Shown here in pieces: positions 1 to 7,398 of a stretch of 64,000 bases of DNA. The notes below the pieces were generated by a model. The model did not search any database. It was not told the origin of the DNA and was given only the letters and a program-made list of their open reading frames with translations. The stretch is from Nocardia colli (lineage in GTDB: Bacteria; Actinomycetota; Actinomycetes; Mycobacteriales; Mycobacteriaceae). The stretch lies in the NCBI RefSeq assembly GCF_008704205.1, contig NZ_VXLC01000014.1, forward strand, positions 434,001-498,000, given 5' to 3'. The position numbers were made by a program, and so were the translations under genes. Numbering within the stretch: position 1 is the stretch's first letter; each line of letters opens with the position of its first letter.

Positions 1-164
1 TCGAGCCGGGTTCGATGTATCTGCTGGACGAACACGAACGGCACCGCCTGGAGGCCCGCACCAAGATGCGGATGATGTGCGTGTTCAATCCGCCGGTCAC
101 CGGGCAGGAGGTCCACGACAGTAGCGGCGCGTACCCGTTGGTGGCCGCGACGATCGGGGGATAG
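1..164 (+). CDS. ectC: L-ectoine synthase, C-terminal part
   Basis: The window opens inside this gene; the reading frame starts at base 3 and ends at a TAG at 162-164. The visible 53 residues carry the EctC C-terminal signature, including MYLLDEHERHRLEAR and MCVFNPPVTGQEVHD, followed by a tail ending in TIGG. EctC is a cupin-fold enzyme that cyclises N-gamma-acetyl-diaminobutyrate to ectoine, a compatible solute made under salt stress. The gene is cut only by the window edge. ectD begins six bases after the stop, so the two are almost certainly cotranscribed; ectA and ectB would be expected just upstream, outside the window. Confidence 0.93.
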   Translation, partial: EPGSMYLLDEHERHRLEARTKMRMMCVFNPPVTGQEVHDSSGAYPLVAATIGG

Positions 165-170
165 AACAGG

Positions 171-1076
171 ATGGTTTTGCTGCACACGGAAACTCGACCC
201 GAAACCGGCTCGGCCGATCGCTACCCGACTCGGCTGAGCACGCCCGGCACACATCTGGATCGCAAGGATCCTACGGTGTGGGGCCGGGTCGAGACCCCGG
301 CGCTGGTGAACTTCGACACCGACGGTTTCGCCAGCGTCGACGATCTGCTCACGCCCACCGAGGTGGCCGATTTCTCCGCCGAGATCGGCCGGCTGGCCGG
401 CGATCCGTCGTTGCGCGACGACGAGCGAGTGATCGTGGAGAAGTCGTCGAAGCGCGTGCGTTCGGTCTTCGAGGTGCACCGCCTCAGCGCGGCCATCGCG
501 GACCTGACCCGGGAGTCCCGGGTCGCCGGGCTGGCCAGGCAGATCCTCGGATCCGAGGTCTATATCCACCAGAGCCGGGTGAACTACATGCCCGGTTTCC
601 GCGGCACCGGTTTCTACTGGCACTCGGATTTCGAGACCTGGCACGCCGAGGACGGCATGCCCGCGCCGCGCGCGGTCAGCCTCTCCATCGCGCTCACCGA
701 CAACTACCCGATCAACGGCAGCCTGATGGTGATGCCGGGCTCGCACCGGACGTTCGTGCCCTGCCTGGGCAGCACGCCCGCCGAGCATTACCGGGAGTCG
801 TTGCAGGAGCAGGAGATCGGCGTGCCGACCCAGGACGACATCACCACGCTGGCGAACACCTACGGCATCAGCCAGTTCACCGGCCGGGCCGGATCGGCGC
901 TGCTGTTCGACTCGAATCTGATGCACGGTTCGTCGAACAACATCACCCCGTTCCCGCGCTCGAACATTTTCCTGGTGTTCAACAGCGCGGAGAACACGCT
1001 GGTGGAGCCGTTCGCGGCGCCCGCCCCGCGCCCTGGTTACATCGGCAGCCGCGACTTCACGCCACTGTCTGCCTGA
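171..1076 (+). CDS. ectD: Ectoine 5-hydroxylase
   Basis: EctD is a non-haem Fe(II)/2-oxoglutarate dioxygenase that converts ectoine to 5-hydroxyectoine. The 301-residue protein has the usual family length. It contains the EctD signature FYWHSDFETWHAEDGMP at residues 148-164, with iron ligands H151 and D153, and the distal ligand H252 in LMHGSSNN. The start at ATG 171 follows the ectC stop by six bases, which suggests the last cistron of an ect operon. A strong hairpin follows the stop. Assignment of family and substrate is secure because the signature is diagnostic. Confidence 0.96.
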   Translation: MVLLHTETRPETGSADRYPTRLSTPGTHLDRKDPTVWGRVETPALVNFDTDGFASVDDLLTPTEVADFSAEIGRLAGDPSLRDDERVIVEKSSKRVRSVFEVHRLSAAIADLTRESRVAGLARQILGSEVYIHQSRVNYMPGFRGTGFYWHSDFETWHAEDGMPAPRAVSLSIALTDNYPINGSLMVMPGSHRTFVPCLGSTPAEHYRESLQEQEIGVPTQDDITTLANTYGISQFTGRAGSALLFDSNLMHGSSNNITPFPRSNIFLVFNSAENTLVEPFAAPAPRPGYIGSRDFTPLSA

Positions 1077-1085
1077 TTCGCGCAT

Positions 1086-1129
1086 CGAAGGCGCCCTCGG
1101 TCCGTTCGCGAGACCGAAGGGCGCCTTCG
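1086..1129 (+). terminator. Hairpin terminator after ectD
   Basis: Bases 1086-1101 pair with 1113-1129 in a 16-bp stem with a single bulged A and an 11-base loop, ten bases after the ectD stop. There is no T tract, as is common for actinobacterial stem-loop terminators. It probably ends the ect operon. Confidence 0.65.
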
Positions 1130-1550
1130 CGCTCGGCGCGCGGTGCGCGCGCATCGGCGGTACGATCCTCTCGGCCATCGGCCTGTTGCCGCCCCACACG
1201 GCCCGATTCGCCCCCAGTTCCGGCCGGCCCGCCAAAAGTTCTTCGGGCGTGTGCAATGTTCTGGACAACCCGACGCGGTTGGCGTTCGCCACAAGATCAC
1301 TCATCGGCCCGATGCCGTCCGATCCCGCTCGGAGGGCGATCTAGTCACCGACGGACAGTGTGCGCGTGGTCTTCTCGGTTCGCTACCCGATTGTGGCTGG
1401 CCCGGAGGCTTTTTCGGACTATTTGTGCAGAGTGCTGTCAGGTGCCCGCATTGTGCACAAACATGGGCGTCTGACCAATTTAACGGCAAATCCCGAGCAA
1501 TGCTGGTAGCCCTTGACCTAATTGTTACCGGTGGGTACAACTACGTAACC
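1130..1550. other. Intergenic region before the acyl-CoA ligase fusion
   Basis: About 420 bases without a convincing gene. An open frame continues upstream of the chosen ligase start, but its residues are low-complexity and show no recognisable domain. Position 1451-1460 is a perfect 10-base palindrome (TTGTGCACAA), a possible regulator site. The only promoter-like sequence I see is just before 1551. Confidence 0.4.
1513..1541 (+). promoter_or_regulatory. Candidate promoter giving a leaderless transcript
   Basis: TTGACC at 1513-1518 is a good -35, and TACAAC at 1536-1541 lies at the ideal 17-bp spacing. The ATG at 1551 is nine bases further and has no Shine-Dalgarno sequence before it, so the mRNA may start at or next to the start codon. 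The sequence also holds a GTTAC/GTAAC inverted pair (1525-1529 and 1545-1549) that could bind a regulator. This is inferred from spacing only. Confidence 0.4.
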
Positions 1551-3647
1551 ATGCCGACGCATACCGCTCGGTCGGCCCAGGAAGAATGCACGCAGTTGGT
1601 AACGGACGTCATCACTATCGATGCGGAGTTCGCGGCCGCACGAAAAGCACTGTGGGACTTTTTCCTGGACCCGCAGACCTACACCCGGATGTTCCGCGGG
1701 ATCGGCGGTTGTGAACGCGCGGAAACCTCGGACACCCATCCCGTGCTGCTGATCCGGGCGCGCCACGACGGCAACGAGCTCACCGTGCCCGCACTACGGC
1801 TAGTCGTCGGCAAGGAGCTGGAAACCTTCGAGCTACAGTGCCCTGGGCTGGGCAGTTTCGCCGCGGTACGGCTACGCGGCGAGGAGGAGCAGACCCGGGT
1901 CACCATCACCTTCTTCGGTGCCGCGCGGATCCATCCGTGGATCGCCGAGCAGGACAACGCGGACGTCATCGACTGGACAATGGCCGGATTGGACCGCATC
2001 GTCGACGCCATCCTCGGCGCCCCGACGTCGGTGCTGGTCAACGGCGAGGAGTCCGGGGCGAAACAGCAGGTCGGTACGCTGATGCAAATGGTGACGACCG
2101 GTGTCGTGCGCACCTACCGGCCGGACCGCGCGCTCAAACAGATGGGCGGGCTGGCCAAGTGGGGATTCACCCTGGCCGGCGGTTACGCGGCCGCCGCGGG
2201 GCACTCGCCGAATCGGCTCGCCGTGGTGGACGACGTGTCCGCTTACACGTTCGGTCAAATGCACGATCGCACACACAAACTCGCGTCGGCGCTGACCTTG
2301 CTCGGCATCGGCGCGCGGGACAAAATCGGGCTACTCTCACGCAATCGCGTGGCAATGGTCGAATGCATGGTTGCCACCGGCAAACTCGGCGTGGACACGG
2401 TGCTGCTCAACACCGGGCTGTCGGCGCGGCAGATCGAGGACGTCGCCGATCGGCACGGGCTGTCCGCGGTCTTCCTCGACGACGAATACGACGCGTCGAC
2501 CAAATACATCCCGGCCGAGGTGCCGCGGTTCGCGACCGGCCGGGAATCCCGGTTCGACCGCAACACAGTGGACGACCTGATCGCGCTCGACGCGCCGACC
2601 TTCTCCCGGCCGTCGCATCCGGGCCGGCTGATCGTGCTGACGTCCGGCACCAGCGGCACGCCCAAGAGCGCACAACGCCCGCAGCCCAAGGGATTCGGCA
2701 CCGTCGCCGCACTGCTGTCGCGGATTCCGTTGCGGATGGACGAGACCATGCTCATCCCCGCGCCGCTGTTCCATACCTGGGGACTGGCGGCGTTGCAGAT
2801 CAGCACGCCGATCCGGGCGAGTGTGGTGCTGCCGGAACGGTTCGACGCCGAGGACTGCCTGCGGTTGATCGAGGAGCATCGCGTCACCTCGCTGATCGTG
2901 GTGCCGGTGATGGTGAACCGGATCCTGGATCTGCCCGCGCACATCCGGGATCGCTACGACACGTCGAGCCTGCGGGTGGTCGCGAGTTGCGGTGCGCCGC
3001 TTGCCGGTCCGACGGTGTTGAAGTTCATGGACAGCTTCGGTGACGTGCTCTACAACGTCTACGGTTCGACCGAGGTGTCCTGGGCGACCATCGCCGATCC
3101 GGCCGATCTGCGCGCGGCGCCGACCACCGCGGGGCGGCCGCCGCTCGGCACGAAACTCGCTGTGCTGGACAAGGATCTGCGTCCGGTACCGCGCGGGGTC
3201 ACCGGACGGATCTTCGTGCTGAACCACATGCTGTTCGACGGTTACACCGATGCCAAGCCGCCCACCGAATGGGGCGGCATGCTCGACACCGGCGATCTGG
3301 GTTACCTCGACGCGGACGGGCTGCTGTTCGTGGCCGGCCGGGACGACGAGATGATCATCTCCGGTGGTGAGAACGTCTTCCCGCGTCCGGTGGAGGAGGC
3401 GTTGTCGCATCTGCCGCAGGTCAGCGAGGTCGCGGTGGTCGGCGTGCCGGACAAGGAGTACGGGCAGCGCCTCGCCGCGTTCGTGGTGACCCGCGAAGGG
3501 TTCGGGCTCGATCGCGACATGGTCTGCAACTACATCCGGCATCGGCTCAGCCGGTTCTCGGTGCCGCGCGACGTGACGTTCCTGGAGGCGCTGCCGCGCA
3601 ACGCGACCGGAAAGATCCTGAAGCGCACGCTGATTCAGCCGAGCTGA
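1551..3647 (+). CDS. SRPBCC-domain / acyl-CoA ligase fusion protein
   Basis: The protein has 698 residues from the chosen ATG. Residues ~20-160 look like a SRPBCC (START-like polyketide cyclase/coenzyme Q-binding) module. Residues ~190-695 form an ANL-superfamily AMP-binding ligase with P-loop LTSGTSGTPKS (~residue 365), YGSTE (~504), a TGDLGYLDADGLLFVAGRDD segment and the C-terminal catalytic lysine in NATGK. Such enzymes activate a carboxylic acid as its adenylate and pass it to CoA, resembling FadD-type fatty acyl-CoA synthetases. The N-terminal module may hold a hydrophobic substrate; that is inference. An open frame extends upstream to 1143 but has no domain, and the promoter-like sequence supports 1551. 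Its downstream neighbour is convergent. Confidence 0.85.
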   Translation: MPTHTARSAQEECTQLVTDVITIDAEFAAARKALWDFFLDPQTYTRMFRGIGGCERAETSDTHPVLLIRARHDGNELTVPALRLVVGKELETFELQCPGLGSFAAVRLRGEEEQTRVTITFFGAARIHPWIAEQDNADVIDWTMAGLDRIVDAILGAPTSVLVNGEESGAKQQVGTLMQMVTTGVVRTYRPDRALKQMGGLAKWGFTLAGGYAAAAGHSPNRLAVVDDVSAYTFGQMHDRTHKLASALTLLGIGARDKIGLLSRNRVAMVECMVATGKLGVDTVLLNTGLSARQIEDVADRHGLSAVFLDDEYDASTKYIPAEVPRFATGRESRFDRNTVDDLIALDAPTFSRPSHPGRLIVLTSGTSGTPKSAQRPQPKGFGTVAALLSRIPLRMDETMLIPAPLFHTWGLAALQISTPIRASVVLPERFDAEDCLRLIEEHRVTSLIVVPVMVNRILDLPAHIRDRYDTSSLRVVASCGAPLAGPTVLKFMDSFGDVLYNVYGSTEVSWATIADPADLRAAPTTAGRPPLGTKLAVLDKDLRPVPRGVTGRIFVLNHMLFDGYTDAKPPTEWGGMLDTGDLGYLDADGLLFVAGRDDEMIISGGENVFPRPVEEALSHLPQVSEVAVVGVPDKEYGQRLAAFVVTREGFGLDRDMVCNYIRHRLSRFSVPRDVTFLEALPRNATGKILKRTLIQPS

Positions 3648-3673
3648 GCCGTCGGCCCAGCTCGGCTGCCGGG

Positions 3674-4840
3674 TCAGCTCGACCGGCGGATCGTCTCCGG
3701 GGTGAGATCGGCGATCGTCGGGTAGCCGTCCACCGCCATCAGCAGGTCCGCCTCGGCGAGCAGCGCGCGCAGTACGTGCGCGATGCCGTCGGCGCCGCCG
3801 AGGGCCAGCCCGTAGCAGTACGGGCGGCCGATGCCGACGGCGGTCGCGCCGAGCGCCAGGGCCTTGACAATGTCTGCGCCGGAACGGATTCCGGAGTCGA
3901 ACAGCACCGGCAGGCCGTCCGCGGCGGCCACCACGCCGGGCAGGTGCTCGATCGCGGGGATGCCGCCATTGGCTTGCCTGCCACCGTGATTGGAGCAGTA
4001 GATGCCGTCCACGCCGGCGTCCTTGGCCCGGCGGGCGTCGTCCGGATGACAGATTCCCTTGAGTACCACGGGCAGATCGGTCAGCGAGCGCAGCCAGTCC
4101 AGGTCGTCCCAGGTGATCGGGTTGCCGAACTGCGCAATCCAGGTCAGGATCGCGGTTTTCGGGTCCTCCTCGGGGGTCTTCGCGAGCATCGCGCGAAAGA
4201 CCGGGTCGCTGAAGTAGTTGGCCAGGCAGTGGCCGCGCAGCTGCGGGAAGTTCGAGGTGCTCAGGTCGCGCGGGCGCCAGCCGGGTACCCACGTATCCAG
4301 CGTCACCACAATGGCTTTGAACCCGGCGGCCTCGGCCCGGCTGACCAGGCTCTGGGCCAGGTCGCGGTCGGTCGGGGTGTAGAGCTGGAACATGCCCGGG
4401 GTGTCGCCGAACTGGGCGGCGACGTCCTCGAGCGGGTCGACCGTCAGCGTGGAGGCGACCATCGGGACGCCCGTGCGCGCCGCGGCCTTGGCGGTGGCGA
4501 GGTCGCCGTGCCCGTCCTGCGCGCACAGCCCGATCACGCCGACCGGGGCCATGAAGATCGGCGACGGCAGCTTCAGGCCGAACAGATCGATCGACAGATC
4601 GCGTTCTTTCGTGGCGCGCAGCATGCGCGGGATCAGCCCGAGCTTCTCGAACGCCGTCGCGTTGGTGCGCTGGGTCAGCTCGTCGCCGGCCCCGCCCGCG
4701 ACATACGACCAGATCCCCGGCGGCAGCGCGGCCTGCGCCTTCGCCTCCAGCTCCGAGAAGGTCATCGGCAGGTTGGGCTGAACCCCGCCAAGACCCTGAA
4801 AGTAGATCTCGTACTGGTAGTCACCGAAGTTCCCGGTCAC
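3674..4840 (-). CDS. FMN-dependent alpha-hydroxy-acid oxidase, lactate 2-monooxygenase-like
   Basis: The 388-residue protein belongs to the FMN alpha-hydroxy-acid dehydrogenase family, with a TIM barrel, K261 in VVLKG, catalytic H285 in CSNHGGRQ, and phosphate-binding DSGIRSGADI and GRPYCYG. Its length and N-terminus (GDYQYEIYFQGL) fit lactate 2-monooxygenase, which oxidises L-lactate to acetate, CO2 and water, but other 2-hydroxy acids are possible. The GTG start at 4840 overlaps the erm stop in a GTGA arrangement and is preceded by GGAAGGGAG, so it is probably translated by coupling with erm. An open frame continues upstream in this phase, but that part is antisense-like sequence within erm. 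No membrane segment is apparent. Confidence 0.85.
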   Translation of the reverse strand: MTGNFGDYQYEIYFQGLGGVQPNLPMTFSELEAKAQAALPPGIWSYVAGGAGDELTQRTNATAFEKLGLIPRMLRATKERDLSIDLFGLKLPSPIFMAPVGVIGLCAQDGHGDLATAKAAARTGVPMVASTLTVDPLEDVAAQFGDTPGMFQLYTPTDRDLAQSLVSRAEAAGFKAIVVTLDTWVPGWRPRDLSTSNFPQLRGHCLANYFSDPVFRAMLAKTPEEDPKTAILTWIAQFGNPITWDDLDWLRSLTDLPVVLKGICHPDDARRAKDAGVDGIYCSNHGGRQANGGIPAIEHLPGVVAAADGLPVLFDSGIRSGADIVKALALGATAVGIGRPYCYGLALGGADGIAHVLRALLAEADLLMAVDGYPTIADLTPETIRRSS

Positions 4841-5709
4841 GGCGCTCCCTTCCTCGTTTGATACATGAATGTATCCGATACATTTCTGTAGCGGAGTGAG
4901 TTGGCCGGGGTTCTCAGTGACCTGTAGAGGACAATCCACCGTTCCGGGTCGATGAGCCCGACCGGTTCGTCCGGCGCGATGCCCGCGGCGGTGCAGGCTG
5001 CTCGGACGGTGCGGGCGGGGAAGTGGTGGCGTAAGGAGTTGGCGAGGGAGCCGCCCATGCCGGAGAAGCCGAGTTCGACGAGTTGGCGGTAGTCGGTCAG
5101 GGCCGAGGCGGGTAGGAGGGGGTTCGGGCGGCGGTGGAGGCGGAGGATGGCGGTGTCGACGCGGGGGATGGGGTGGAAGTTGCCGCGGTCGATGCGGGGG
5201 CCCAATTCCATTGCGGTGGTTGGCCAATGGGTGATGGTGAGTTTGGTCCAGCGGCCGTAGTCGCCGGAATGCTTGCGGGCGAACTCTAATTGGGTGAGCA
5301 GGGTGGCTGAGGTGAGGTGGCGGGCGGCCAGGCACCAGCGGACCAAGTCGGTCGTAACCGCGAAGGGGACGTTGGCTACCACTGCGAACGGCTCGTCCGG
5401 TTCGCGGACGGACCGGAAGTCTTTGTTGTACAGACTTATTCGATCATTGGCGGCATACCGCCTGCGCAGGCGTTCGGCGTAGTGGGCGTCTTTCTCGTAG
5501 GCGCGTACGCGTCCGGCCGCGGCGAGTAGTTGTCTCGTCAGCATGCCGTCGCCTGGGCCGATCTCCAGTACGAGGTCATCGGCGGTGATGCCGGCGGAGC
5601 GCACGATCAGCCGGGCGGCGGCGGCGTCGGTGAGGAAGTTCTGGGACAGGCGCTTTCGGGTGCTTACGCGGGTATCGCGGGCACGCGGCAGCGAACGATG
5701 GCGGGACAT
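4837..5709 (-). CDS. erm: 23S rRNA (adenine-N6)-dimethyltransferase, Erm family
   Basis: Erm enzymes dimethylate A2058 of 23S rRNA and confer macrolide-lincosamide-streptogramin B resistance. The 290-residue protein shows the QNFL motif (RLSQNFLTD, ~residues 20-28), SAM motif I LEIGPGDGMLT, and the catalytic motif NVPF in VVANVPFAVTT. KsgA/RsmA is the related alternative, but the NVPF variant, the Arg-rich N-terminal extension and the resistance-type leader favour Erm. The ATG at 5709 has GGAGGA seven to eight bases upstream, within a hairpin that may mask it. Upstream lie a small ORF and an intrinsic terminator, so expression is probably antibiotic-inducible. The stop overlaps the start of the lactate-monooxygenase-like gene. 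Confidence 0.9.
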   Translation of the reverse strand: MSRHRSLPRARDTRVSTRKRLSQNFLTDAAAARLIVRSAGITADDLVLEIGPGDGMLTRQLLAAAGRVRAYEKDAHYAERLRRRYAANDRISLYNKDFRSVREPDEPFAVVANVPFAVTTDLVRWCLAARHLTSATLLTQLEFARKHSGDYGRWTKLTITHWPTTAMELGPRIDRGNFHPIPRVDTAILRLHRRPNPLLPASALTDYRQLVELGFSGMGGSLANSLRHHFPARTVRAACTAAGIAPDEPVGLIDPERWIVLYRSLRTPANSLRYRNVSDTFMYQTRKGAP

Positions 5710-5711
5710 GG

Positions 5712-5762
5712 GGGTCCTCCGAACGGAGTGGTCGAATCAGGGAAAGTGATTCGCCCGGACCC
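5712..5762 (-). promoter_or_regulatory. Hairpin masking the erm ribosome-binding site
   Basis: Read on the minus strand, GGGTCC (5762-5757) can pair with GGACCC (5717-5712), which overlaps the erm Shine-Dalgarno GGAGGA (5720-5715). Inside the same structure CGAATCA (5753-5747) pairs perfectly with TGATTCG (5739-5733) around a seven-base loop. A fold like this would reduce erm translation until rearranged. Seen as complementarity; regulation is inference. Confidence 0.5.
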
Positions 5763-5776
5763 ATGCCAGGGCACGG

Positions 5777-5802
5777 AAAACCCGGCGGTCATCGACCGCC
5801 GG
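5777..5802 (-). terminator. Intrinsic terminator (attenuator) in the erm leader
   Basis: On the minus strand a perfect 9-bp GC-rich stem (5802-5794 with 5790-5782, loop of three) is followed by G and four T residues. It sits 12 bases after the leader ORF stop and about 70 bases before erm. Its position between leader peptide and resistance gene is that of a transcription attenuator. Confidence 0.7.
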
Positions 5803-5814
5803 TGCAGGTCCCGA

Positions 5815-5931
5815 TCAGATCAGTCGGGACATCGGAGTGCAACGGTGCGCCGGCAGAGCCCAGGCCTCCGTGCGCAGCCGCAGGTAGTACGCGCCGGCCG
5901 CGCACACTCCGTTCATCTCCAAACTGCCCAT
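5815..5931 (-). CDS. Candidate erm leader peptide (38 residues)
   Basis: A 38-codon ORF starts at ATG 5931 and stops 12 bases before the attenuator hairpin. The peptide begins MGSLEMNGVC and contains YYLRLRTEAW at residues 15-24. The R-L-R triplet matches the +X+ motif known to arrest macrolide- or ketolide-bound ribosomes in leader peptides such as ErmDL. No other domain is visible. A -10-like TATCTT (5943-5938) lies six bases before the ATG and no Shine-Dalgarno is seen, so it may be translated leaderlessly. Its placement, size and RLR motif support a regulatory role; no homologue was checked. Confidence 0.6.
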   Translation of the reverse strand: MGSLEMNGVCAAGAYYLRLRTEAWALPAHRCTPMSRLI

Positions 5932-5937
5932 GCCCGC

Positions 5938-5979
5938 AAGATAGCGTGCCGGTCCCGTCGGCCGCGACCGATTTATTTG
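5938..5979 (-). promoter_or_regulatory. Candidate erm leader promoter
   Basis: TATCTT at 5943-5938 is a possible -10. No good -35 is present, but an AT-rich block CAAATAAAT lies at 5979-5971, just upstream of the -35 position. A weak -35 with an AT-rich block above it is the layout described for WhiB7-activated resistance promoters in actinobacteria. The WhiB7 link is inference. Confidence 0.3.
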
Positions 5980-6008
5980 CGTCCGTGAACCAGCGAATTG
6001 CGTTGGTA

Positions 6009-6740
6009 CTAGACCGGTTCGAGCAGGCTCCGGCGCAGGGCCGCGATCAGGTCGTCGTCGACGCCGAGCAGGTTCGTCGCGTATCCGTGCATCGAGCCGT
6101 GATCGACGGCCAAGCCGTCGAGGAACAGCCGCATCACCTCGGCGGGTGCGCGTCCGTAGCCGGGCCAGGTCAGTTCCTTGTCCGGGTAGGCGGCCCGCCA
6201 GTCCGCGACGAGCCGTTCGGTGGCCAGCTCGGTGAGGGTGAAGTCCTCGACGATCTGCTGGTCGGAGACGCCGAGCAAGGTCAGGACGAGGGCGGCGATC
6301 AGGCCGGTGCGGTCCTTGCCGGACGCGCAGTGGAAGACGGTCGGTCCGTCCGCGGCGGCGATCACCTGGAGGGCTTCGCGGATTTCCTCGACGCCGTCGT
6401 AGGCGACCTCGAGGAACCGTTCGGCGAGGTAGGGGCCGGTCTCGATGTCCGGACCGAGCGCCGCCTGATCGTAGGGCCGATGTTCGATGCTGAGATTGTG
6501 ATAGTCGAGCGAATCGTAATGCGGCACTCGGCCTTTCGAGTCGATCTCCCAGGGATAGCGCAGATCGATGACGGTCGTGACGCCCAGGTCCAGGAAGTGC
6601 CGCAGATCTTCGTCACGCAGCTTGCTCAGCGAATCGGAGCGGAACAGACGTCCCCAGCGCACAACCTGTCCGTCCGCGGCCGGGTACCCACCCAGGTCGC
6701 GGAAGTTGTGCAGCCGTTCGAATCCGATATGTCTGTTCAC
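6009..6740 (-). CDS. Tyrosine/Ser-Thr phosphatase of the PtpB type
   Basis: The 243-residue protein has the Cys-based phosphatase signature HCASGKDRTG at residues 137-146, with nucleophile C138, the lysine and acidic residue typical of the PtpB/MPtpB-like group, and R144. The N-terminus FRDLGGYP is also characteristic of this group. Such proteins dephosphorylate phosphotyrosine and, in PtpB, phosphoinositides. No signal peptide is seen. It is monocistronic here: the erm leader promoter lies downstream on the same strand and a divergent NADAR gene lies upstream. The substrate cannot be told from sequence. Confidence 0.88.
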   Translation of the reverse strand: MNRHIGFERLHNFRDLGGYPAADGQVVRWGRLFRSDSLSKLRDEDLRHFLDLGVTTVIDLRYPWEIDSKGRVPHYDSLDYHNLSIEHRPYDQAALGPDIETGPYLAERFLEVAYDGVEEIREALQVIAAADGPTVFHCASGKDRTGLIAALVLTLLGVSDQQIVEDFTLTELATERLVADWRAAYPDKELTWPGYGRAPAEVMRLFLDGLAVDHGSMHGYATNLLGVDDDLIAALRRSLLEPV

Positions 6741-6825
6741 GACTCGACCCTATGTCGGCCGCCCCCAACGCGGCTCACCGATACTTGGTAGGCGGGCCCG
6801 CCCGGCCATAGGGCACACTTTGATC

Positions 6826-7398
6826 ATGAACCTGCGTTCGGTAGGCGACCTGGTCACGGTGACAACCGCGGGCGAGAAAGTGGACTATCTGCTGTTCTGG
6901 GGACACCAACCGGAGCGAAGCGGACGGATCGGGGCCAGCTGCCTGAGCCAGTGGTGGCCCGCGCCGTTCGTCATCGACGGGGTCGAGTTCGCCTCGGCCG
7001 AGCACTACATGATGTGGGGCAAGGCGCGGCTTTTCGGCGATACGGACAATGCCGAGCGGGTGCTGGCGGCGCGCACACCGAAGGCGGCCAAGGCCCTCGG
7101 GCGGGAGGTCCGCGGCTTCGACGGCAAGCTGTGGAGTGCGCACCGGTACGACGTGGTGGTGCGGGGGAATGTCGCGAAGTTCGGCCAGCACGCGGAGTTG
7201 ACCGAATACCTGCTCGGCACCGGCGACCGGGTGCTGGTGGAAGCCAGTCCGGTGGACCGGATCTGGGGGATCGGGCTGGCGGCCGACGATCCGCTGGCCG
7301 AGGATCCGGCGCAGTGGCCGGGACTGAACCTGCTGGGATTCGCGTTGATGCAGGCGCGCGCCGAACTGCGCGGCGGTCAGCCGGAGCTGACCGACTGA
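6826..7398 (+). CDS. NADAR family protein (YbiA-like N-glycosidase fold)
   Basis: The 190-residue protein carries the NADAR fold signature: LLFWGHQP near the N-terminus, CLSQWWPAPFVIDG, FASAEHYMMWGKARLF, and the C-terminal RIWGIGLA. Known NADAR proteins act as N-glycosidases on early riboflavin intermediates or remove ADP-ribose-type modifications. ATG 6826 was chosen because homology begins right after it; the frame stays open further upstream without a domain. It ends 21 bases inside the convergent Sel1 protein gene, so the 3' ends overlap. No operon partner is visible. Confidence 0.85.
   Translation: MNLRSVGDLVTVTTAGEKVDYLLFWGHQPERSGRIGASCLSQWWPAPFVIDGVEFASAEHYMMWGKARLFGDTDNAERVLAARTPKAAKALGREVRGFDGKLWSAHRYDVVVRGNVAKFGQHAELTEYLLGTGDRVLVEASPVDRIWGIGLAADDPLAEDPAQWPGLNLLGFALMQARAELRGGQPELTD

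Noticed and set aside
4837..5709. The rRNA methyltransferase as the housekeeping KsgA/RsmA
   Set aside because: The NVPF motif, the Arg-rich N-terminal extension and the attenuator-type leader fit Erm better.
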